Positions 1 through 6,042 of a stretch of 7,602 bases of DNA are shown in pieces; the first letter of the stretch is position 1; every line of letters begins with the position of its first letter. The DNA is from an uncultured delta proteobacterium. Its GTDB lineage: Bacteria > Myxococcota_A > Polyangia > Polyangiales > Polyangiaceae. The position numbers and the translations under genes were made by a program. Where the stretch lies: contig CAIOHM010000149.1 in the NCBI GenBank assembly GCA_903858055.1, forward strand, positions 1 to 7,602, given 5' to 3'. The notes below the pieces were generated by a model that was not told the DNA's origin, ran no database searches, and saw only the letters and a list, made by a program, of their open reading frames with translations.

Positions 1-74
1 AGCTTCGCATCGCTCGACGCGAGAAGCTGGAGGTAGTCCTCGTAGCTGTGGTGCAGCCGTCGAGCCGTGCTCAT
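1..74 (-). CDS. Uma2 family (DUF820) putative endonuclease, N-terminal fragment
   Basis: Only the first 24 complete codons are in the window; the gene runs off the left edge. Reading leftward from an ATG at 74-72 gives MSTARRLHHSYEDYLQLL followed by ASSDAKL. The pattern of a short basic lead, then Y-x-x-Y-L, then a Ser-Ser-x-x-K-L/H segment is how many Uma2-family (DUF820) proteins begin. These are PD-(D/E)XK-fold putative endonucleases that often occur in many copies in myxobacteria, cyanobacteria and Chloroflexota; their cellular role is poorly known. The catalytic residues lie outside the window and cannot be checked. No strong Shine-Dalgarno is visible; GGCGGC directly before the ATG is the only purine-rich stretch. 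The gene is divergent from the PEGA/SUMF1 gene to its right, about 100 bases away. The family call rests on N-terminal resemblance alone. Confidence 0.6.
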   Translation of the reverse strand, partial: MSTARRLHHSYEDYLQLLASSDAK

Positions 75-177
75 GCCGCCAGTCTAGCGCTCCGCGGGGC
101 CCACGTGAAACGAAGCCTGCGCATGCCGTTTCGGTTGGGGCGAGGGGACCCTCGAGTCGCAACCGGCTGGGGCGCGC

Positions 178-1419
178 GTGGAGATGGACGGCGCGACGCT
201 CTGCGCGGCGACGCCGTGCAAGAAGATGGTCGACCCCGGGCTGCGCACGTTCCGCATGAGCGCGGACAAGCACGTGACGAAGGAAGAGCGCGTGCGTGTC
301 GATGGGGACGAGGAGCGGGTCGCTTGGAAGCTCGAGGGGAATACGGCGGTGGTGACCGTGGATACGGGCGCGGTGAGCGGCGTACCCATCGTGATCGACG
401 GCGAGGCGGCGGGGAAGAGCCCGCTGCGCGTGGAACTCGCGGCGGGGCCGCACCGCATCGAGATCAAGGACGCCTGCTACGAGCCGGCGCGCGCCGACGT
501 TGGCGTGGAGCGAGGCGCACCGAAGCGCGTGGAGCTGAACGGCGTGCAGAAGACGGCGGGGCTCCGCGTCGAGCTCAGTGATTCCAAAGACGAGCCGGTG
601 CAGGGCGACGTGAAGCTCGACAGCGTGGTCGTCGGGCGCACCTGGAAGACGCTCACGGTGCCTGCATGCGGCAAGGAGCTCGAGGTGGTCGCCAAGGAAG
701 GCGGCGTGAAGCAGAGCGTGAGCCTGCGGGCGCAGAAAACGACGACCGTCGGTGTTCGCGTTGGTGCGGGGCTCACGCCGAAACGTGTTCCGTCAGCCAT
801 CGCCGGAATGGCAACCATCCCTGGCAAGCCGGGAAAGTCCGGATTTCTCGGTATCGGGTCACGGAGCGAGGTCGCCCCGTTTCTTCTCGACGTCACGGAA
901 GTCACCGTCGAGGCCTACGTCGCGTGCGTGCAGGCTGGCGCGTGCAGCGAGCCTGACCGTGGAGAGAACTGCAACTTTGGGCGGCCGGACCGAGCGAATC
1001 ACCCCGTCAATTGCGTGGATTGGAATCAGGCGAACGCGTTCTGCGCGTGGGCGCAAAAACGTCTCCCAACGGACGACGAATGGCAGCAGGCCGCCGAGAG
1101 TGCCGAGGGGCGAACGTATCCTTGGGGCGAGGAAGTCCCCGCTCACCATCTGTGCTGGAAGGGGACGTCTCGGTATGTCGGCACGTGTCCGGTCGGAAGC
1201 TTTCCGTCGGGGGACAGCGCGCAAGGGGTCAAGGACCTCAGCGGAAACGTTTGGGAGTGGACAGAGTCATGCTTCGACCGACGGTGCAGCAGCAGCGTTA
1301 TGCGCGGCGGGAGCTGGACGAGTCTCTTGCCACGGTATGTGCGAGCGGCCAGCCGGGACGGGGCGGATGCGACCTGGCGGACGGATGTCGCGGGCTTCCG
1401 CTGCGCCCGCTCGAACTGA
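178..1419 (+). CDS. PEGA-like modules plus SUMF1/FGE-like domain protein, probably 5'-truncated
   Basis: From the GTG at 178 the product is 413 residues. Residues 1-42, about 56-113 and about 126-196 look like three PEGA-type beta modules; the first two carry the pattern V-x-x-D-G...P-L/C...G-x-h/r. PEGA modules are usually surface or periplasmic in myxobacteria. Residues 211-413 form a SUMF1/formylglycine-generating-enzyme-like (C-type-lectin-fold) domain, with HPVNCVDW, a KRLPTDDEW segment, YPWG, LSGNVWEW, MRGGSW (375-380) and a terminal GFRCA (406-410). The stretch after RGGSW lacks the cysteines of true FGE, so sulfatase-activating catalysis is unlikely; a binding or structural role is inferred. 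There is no signal peptide. The frame encodes PEGA-like residues (GTLESQPAGAR) upstream of 178 with no start codon before a TGA at 106-108, so the N-terminus seems lost. GTG 178 and ATG 184 are the only nearby starts, and neither has a good ribosome site. It may be a pseudogene. Confidence 0.8.
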   Translation: MEMDGATLCAATPCKKMVDPGLRTFRMSADKHVTKEERVRVDGDEERVAWKLEGNTAVVTVDTGAVSGVPIVIDGEAAGKSPLRVELAAGPHRIEIKDACYEPARADVGVERGAPKRVELNGVQKTAGLRVELSDSKDEPVQGDVKLDSVVVGRTWKTLTVPACGKELEVVAKEGGVKQSVSLRAQKTTTVGVRVGAGLTPKRVPSAIAGMATIPGKPGKSGFLGIGSRSEVAPFLLDVTEVTVEAYVACVQAGACSEPDRGENCNFGRPDRANHPVNCVDWNQANAFCAWAQKRLPTDDEWQQAAESAEGRTYPWGEEVPAHHLCWKGTSRYVGTCPVGSFPSGDSAQGVKDLSGNVWEWTESCFDRRCSSSVMRGGSWTSLLPRYVRAASRDGADATWRTDVAGFRCARSN

Positions 1420-1430
1420 GGGGCTGTCTG

Positions 1431-1446
1431 CGCGCGTGAACGCGCG
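1431..1446 (+). terminator. GC-rich hairpin after the PEGA/SUMF1 gene
   Basis: CGCGCG (1431-1436), loop TGAA, CGCGCG (1441-1446) can form a six-pair, all-GC stem 11 bases after the stop codon. There is no T-tract, so factor-independent termination is uncertain; high-GC bacteria often use such hairpins without a U-run. CGCGCGTG is also a tandem direct repeat here (1431-1438 and 1441-1448). Confidence 0.35.
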
Positions 1447-1610
1447 TGCACTGCGCTCGCTCGGCGTAGGCCACGGCCTTCGATGCACGAAAGCAGGGCA
1501 GCCCTCCGTCGCGAGCGCCCGAAAGCGAGCGCAGCCGGAGTCGCCCACACACCGTTCAAGAGCGGAGCAGACCTCCGAGCGAACGCCTCAGGGCTAGGGA
1601 GGGGAGCGCA

Positions 1611-1629
1611 GCAATACTCCATGTATTGC
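1611..1629. repeat. Perfect 7-base inverted repeat, core of the larger palindromic element
   Basis: GCAATAC, spacer TCCAT, GTATTGC: a perfect seven-pair stem with a five-base loop. It is notably AT-richer than the surrounding DNA and sits at the centre of the nested inverted repeats that span about 1572-1670. No T-run follows on either strand. Confidence 0.55.
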
Positions 1630-1659
1630 GAGCACCCGACGACCGACGACCTGAGGCGT

Positions 1660-1675
1660 GCAGCCGGAGGGCTGC
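1660..1675 (-). terminator. Hairpin directly downstream of the kamA stop
   Basis: GCAGCC (1660-1665), loop GGAG, GGCTGC (1670-1675) form a six-pair stem. On the minus strand it lies 7 bases beyond the kamA stop codon, a sensible place for a terminator. There is no U-tract. The same bases also take part in the larger nested inverted repeat. Confidence 0.35.
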
Positions 1676-1682
1676 GGAGCGA

Positions 1683-3071
1683 TCAGCGGAGGTAGGCTCG
1701 TGCGTTCTCGAGCGCCGCCGTCACCATCCGCTCGGCATCGACGGGATCCTGCCAGCGGCGCTGGATGACCGTGCTGAGCTGGTGGAGCGGGTCGAAGTAG
1801 AGGAAGTACTGACCCTGCTTGACACTCGGTGCAGTATACACGGAGATGCCGGTTTCGCGGTTGTAGTACTCGTACGAGTGGGCGTCGCGCTTGCCGCCGC
1901 CGCCGGGGGCGTCGACCACGAACATGGGCGTGTTGAAGCCCGCCGTGGAGCCGCGCACGTGCTTCTCGATGAAGAGCGCCGTGTCGAGGCTCGTGCGCAG
2001 GTCTTCGACGCCGTGCACGAGGTCGTGGAGGTACACGTAGTAGGGGTGCACGTTCACGTGGCCGAGGCGCTTCACGAGGAGCGTCATCGTCTCGGGCGAG
2101 TCGTTGACGCCGCGCTGGAGCACGGTCTGGTTGCGCACCGTGATGCCGCGCTCCATGAGCTTGTCCATCGCGCGCTTCGTGATCTCGGTGATCTCGTTCG
2201 GGTGGTTGAAGTGCGTGTGGAGGACGACCTCCTTGTGGAGCTTGCGGCCGCGCTCGACGATGCGCGAGAGAGCGTCGAACCAGGCGTCGTCCGTGATGAG
2301 CTTCATCGGCATGACCGCCGGGCCCTTGCTCGCGAAGCGCATGCGGCGCACGTTCGGCATGTCGAGGAGCGCGTTGCCGATCTCCTCGAGCTGCTGCGCG
2401 CGCAGCTGGTAGGCGTCGCCGCCCGAGATGACGATGTCTTCGAGCTCGGGGCGCGAGGCGATGTACGCGAAGGCTTGCTTCCAGCGCGCTTCGTTCGCCT
2501 TGAGGCTCACCTTCTCGACCTCCTCCGTGTCGACGCCGACCGCGTACGAGCGCGTGCAGAAGCGGCAGTAGACGGGGCAGGTGTCGAGCGGGAGGAAGAG
2601 CGCCTTGTCCGCGTAGCGGTGCGTGAGACCTGGCACCGGCGCGTCTTCTTGCTCGTGGAGCGAGTCGAGCGTGAGCTTCGGGTGGTTCGGGATGAGGCGC
2701 GACGCCGCGGGGATGAACTGGATGCGCAGCGGATCTTCGTAAGGCGCCGACCAGTCGATGAGCGAGAGCAGGTAGGGGCTCACGCGCACGCTCATCGGGG
2801 CCTTCGTGAAGCCCTCTTCCACGTCGCGGTAGAACTCCGGCGACACGAGGCCTTGGAGCGCGTCGAGCAGCTTCGACGCCTTCGTGATCGTGTTCTTCGC
2901 TTGCCAGTTGTGATCGAGGAACGTCGCCTCGTCCACGGACGCATACGCGGGAATACGTTGCCAGAAGGGACCGCTCAGGAGGTCACGATGCACCAGCGAC
3001 GCAGGGTCGACCGGCGGCTTCTTGGGGACGATGGGGCCGTTATCGAGGACGTTGAGCGGAAGATTCTGCAT
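1683..3071 (-). CDS. kamA: KamA-family radical SAM enzyme, lysine 2,3-aminomutase
   Basis: The product is 462 residues, within the family range, starting MQNLPLNVLDNG. KamA moves the alpha-amino group of L-lysine to the beta carbon, making L-beta-lysine, using a 4Fe-4S cluster, S-adenosylmethionine and PLP in the cytoplasm. The cluster motif CxxxCxxC is Cys165, Cys169 and Cys172 (CPVYCRFC). The PLP-lysine motif PGGGGK places Lys394. Asp350 (YLHDLVHG) and Asp387 (VVDAPGGGGK) match the two aspartates that hold the substrate's epsilon-amino group in clostridial KamA, which favours lysine over glutamate. HFNHPNE is also present. An in-frame extension upstream of 3071 would run into the WYL gene; AAGG sits eight bases before the chosen ATG. 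The gene lies 92 bases downstream of the WYL regulator on the same strand. No ablB-type acetyltransferase is visible, so the fate of beta-lysine (osmolyte, catabolism, secondary product) is open. The long C-terminus argues against EpmB. Confidence 0.9.
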   Translation of the reverse strand: MQNLPLNVLDNGPIVPKKPPVDPASLVHRDLLSGPFWQRIPAYASVDEATFLDHNWQAKNTITKASKLLDALQGLVSPEFYRDVEEGFTKAPMSVRVSPYLLSLIDWSAPYEDPLRIQFIPAASRLIPNHPKLTLDSLHEQEDAPVPGLTHRYADKALFLPLDTCPVYCRFCTRSYAVGVDTEEVEKVSLKANEARWKQAFAYIASRPELEDIVISGGDAYQLRAQQLEEIGNALLDMPNVRRMRFASKGPAVMPMKLITDDAWFDALSRIVERGRKLHKEVVLHTHFNHPNEITEITKRAMDKLMERGITVRNQTVLQRGVNDSPETMTLLVKRLGHVNVHPYYVYLHDLVHGVEDLRTSLDTALFIEKHVRGSTAGFNTPMFVVDAPGGGGKRDAHSYEYYNRETGISVYTAPSVKQGQYFLYFDPLHQLSTVIQRRWQDPVDAERMVTAALENARAYLR

Positions 3072-3163
3072 GCGGGAGGCCTTGCCACGAGTCCCCGCGC
3101 GCCGCAATCCATCTTGCGCGCAGATTTCCTGGGTTTCCGACGCGCTGCGGCGCGGCTTACGGC

Positions 3164-4228
3164 TCAGCGCGGCAGGCGTTCGTAGCGCGCGACGAGGGCT
3201 CGGGCTTCGCGCGCCACCGCCTCGGCGAGCGCGGGCGGCGTGACCACCGTTGCTTTCGCGCCGAAGCGCAGCACCCACTTGAGGACATGGTCGAGGTTCG
3301 CGGCGTTGAAGCGCACGCGGATGCCGCCGCGGGTCTTCGAGATGCCGACGCGCTGCATCGGTCCCGCGACGATGTGCCTCACCTCATCGGTGAGGCTCGG
3401 ATCGAAGTCGATGGTCACGACATGGGTGGCGGGCCCCTCCGCGAGCCCGCATTGGCCGTCGAGGTACGCGGAGACCTCGAAGTCGTTCGGCAGCGCGAAG
3501 CTCGTGCCGCTGCGCACGGCGACGCGCTCGAAGTGCGCGAGCGGGGTGATCGCCGTGCTCTTCGTGGCGACCGCGAGGCCGATCACGAACACGGCGCCGT
3601 CGTGAAGGACGATCGCGTACGGGTGGTACACGCTCTCGACCCGCGCGCCCGTCGCGTCGCCGAAGATCGCGTCGACGGTGACGAGGTTCGCAGTCGCCTG
3701 GAAAAGGTCGTCGATGAACGGCGCTTGCTCCGGGTAGGTGCGGTACGGCTGCGGAAGCACCACGAAGCGATCCTCGAGGCGGGTGTCGCTGCGCACCTCG
3801 CCGCGCACGCCGCGTTTGGTGGGGCGGTGGGCGACCTTCAGGAGCTCTCGGTTGACGACCTCGACCTCGTCCGCGAGGGCCGAGCCCTGGAGCGAGGCGA
3901 ACACGGGCTTGGTCGCGAGCAGCGCATAGGCGTGCGTGCGGCGCATGGCGACCGCGCGCGATTGCTCGCTCGGCTTGATGCGCCAGCGCCAGGGCTCGCC
4001 GTGGGCGGGCTCGAAGGACTCGAGGTCGAGCTGACGCTGGAGCTCCTGCAAGTAGCGGCGCACGGTGCGATCCGAGCAGCGTACGTGATCGGCCAGCTCC
4101 TCCACGGTGATGCCTGCGGGGCTCTGCTCGAGGGCCGCGCGCACGCGGTCGAGGCGCTTGGCCTGCACGAACGAGCCGCGGGGCCGGCCGGCGCCGACCT
4201 GCTTGCGAGGCGGGAGCTCAGTGCGCAT
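3164..4228 (-). CDS. WYL-domain transcriptional regulator with N-terminal helix-turn-helix
   Basis: The product is 354 residues. A DeoR/HTH_11-like winged helix spans about residues 25-69, including ITVEELADHVRCSDRTVRRYL and an Arg-rich recognition helix. The WYL region follows at about 178-258 and a WCX-like C-terminal part at about 267-345, ending in VLKWVLRFG and an alanine-rich helix. This order and length fit the helix-turn-helix/WYL/WCX regulators (YafY/PafBC type), which bind DNA and are thought to sense nucleic-acid or nucleotide ligands through the WYL pocket. The Trp-Tyr-Leu signature is replaced here by VFVIGLA (213-219), so the ligand site is diverged. The ATG at 4228 overlaps the end of the cytochrome-like gene by 11 bases and has only a weak Shine-Dalgarno, suggesting translational coupling. 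It probably controls its own cluster or the divergent phosphorylase, which is inference from position. Confidence 0.85.
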   Translation of the reverse strand: MRTELPPRKQVGAGRPRGSFVQAKRLDRVRAALEQSPAGITVEELADHVRCSDRTVRRYLQELQRQLDLESFEPAHGEPWRWRIKPSEQSRAVAMRRTHAYALLATKPVFASLQGSALADEVEVVNRELLKVAHRPTKRGVRGEVRSDTRLEDRFVVLPQPYRTYPEQAPFIDDLFQATANLVTVDAIFGDATGARVESVYHPYAIVLHDGAVFVIGLAVATKSTAITPLAHFERVAVRSGTSFALPNDFEVSAYLDGQCGLAEGPATHVVTIDFDPSLTDEVRHIVAGPMQRVGISKTRGGIRVRFNAANLDHVLKWVLRFGAKATVVTPPALAEAVAREARALVARYERLPR

Positions 4229-4704
4229 CGGTCGCCGGTGGGGGCCAAGGGTGATCGCGCAGCCAGTGCTCGGCGTGGCGCTCGTGGCAGGCAATGCAGC
4301 TTGCACGGACCCCCGCGCGGTCGCCACGACGTGCCGCTTCGGCGCCGTCGACGGCCATCGACTCCCAGTAGGGGTACCCGGCGGGCGCGGTCTTTCCCAG
4401 GGTGAAGAGGCCTTCGCGGAGCGGCAGCACGCTCTTCGCGCTCGCCGCGAGGGCCGGGTTCGGGTGACCTTCTGGCAGAGGGCGCGGCCCGGCGTCGACG
4501 GGCGCTTGCGCATCGCGGGTCGCCCCCGCCTCCGGGGCCGCGGCGTCGCGAGCCGCAAAGAGGGCCTCGGTGTCTCGACGCGCAGCGCCACGGTCCGCGG
4601 GCACGAAGGGCTCCGAGCCAGGGGCCGGCTCGCGCGTGCAGGCTGCAGCGCCCACGACCAGGAGCCACGCCAAGCGGCGCAACGTCGGGTACAAAGGCCG
4701 AGCC

Positions 4705-4706
<2 letters not shown>
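4218..4706 (-). CDS. Small lipoprotein with a c-type heme motif (monoheme cytochrome-like)
   Basis: The product is 162 residues from the ATG at 4706. Residues 1-22 form a signal peptide: basic RR at 10-11, a hydrophobic LAWLLVVGAAA run, then Cys23 as a likely lipid-attachment cysteine (AAAC is an acceptable though not ideal lipobox). Residues 24-85 are a low-complexity Ala/Pro/Asp-rich linker. The C-terminal part holds one CxxCH heme c motif, Cys137-Ile-Ala-Cys140-His141, within a helical, His-rich segment. The predicted protein is an outer- or inner-membrane-anchored periplasmic electron carrier or heme sensor. No named family is recognised; the C-terminal heme motif resembles cytochrome c'/P460-type layouts only loosely. 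The start is supported by AAGGA seven bases upstream (4714-4718 on the plus strand) and by the correct placement of the signal peptide. Its start codon overlaps that of the divergent phosphorylase. Confidence 0.8.
4693..4697 (+). promoter_or_regulatory. Ribosome binding site of the pyrimidine-nucleoside phosphorylase gene
   Basis: AAAGG lies seven bases before the ATG at 4705, an ideal spacing. It decides the start, because the open frame continues upstream to 4570. It lies inside the coding sequence of the divergent lipoprotein gene. Confidence 0.6.
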
Positions 4707-6018
<1,312 letters not shown>

Positions 6019-6020
6019 CA

Positions 6021-6032
6021 CCTCGTACGAGG
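6021..6032. terminator. 12-base palindrome between convergent pdp and metG
   Basis: CCTCGTACGAGG is a perfect palindrome lying 2 bases after the phosphorylase stop and 10 bases from the metG stop on the other strand. It could serve as a short bidirectional terminator stem (CCTC, loop GTAC, GAGG). The stem is only four to five pairs and lacks U-tracts, so the role is uncertain. Confidence 0.35.
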
Positions 6033-6042
6033 CGCGTCTGCG

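Larger units (their letters stand above)
1420..1682. repeat. Intergenic region rich in inverted repeats between convergent genes
   Basis: These 263 bases separate the PEGA/SUMF1 stop from the kamA stop, and I see no convincing gene in them. They hold several inverted repeats. CTGCGCTCGCT (1451-1461) pairs with AGCGAGCGCAG (1524-1534), an 11-base perfect match. ACGCCTCAGG (1583-1592) pairs with CCTGAGGCGT (1650-1659), and CCTCCG (1572-1577) with CGGAGG (1665-1670). GCAATAC (1611-1617) pairs with GTATTGC (1623-1629). The last three pairs are nested around one centre near 1621. GCAGCCGGAG also occurs twice in direct orientation (1531-1540 and 1660-1669). The region could be a dispersed intergenic repeat, a structured RNA or a compound bidirectional terminator; the sequence alone does not decide. 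Confidence 0.6.

Noticed and set aside
48..581. 177-residue rightward ORF overlapping the PEGA modules
   Set aside because: Arg/Gly-rich out-of-frame shadow; the PEGA/SUMF1 frame has clear domain motifs over the same bases.
1483..1695. Possible 70-residue rightward ORF in the intergenic repeat region
   Set aside because: Its reading frame crosses the inverted-repeat arms and the kamA stop, has no ribosome site or domain, and is explained better by repeat structure than by coding.
3141..3154. Hairpin CGCGC-TGCG-GCGCG between the WYL and kamA genes as a terminator or riboswitch
   Set aside because: Only five pairs, no U-run, and the 92-base gap shows no conserved riboswitch pattern that I recognise; such stems are common by chance at this GC content.
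1626..3185. 519-residue rightward open frame antisense to kamA
   Set aside because: It is rich in Arg, Val, Glu, His and Asp with no motif and mirrors the kamA codons; this is the usual shadow frame in high-GC DNA. The opposite strand encodes a complete radical SAM enzyme.
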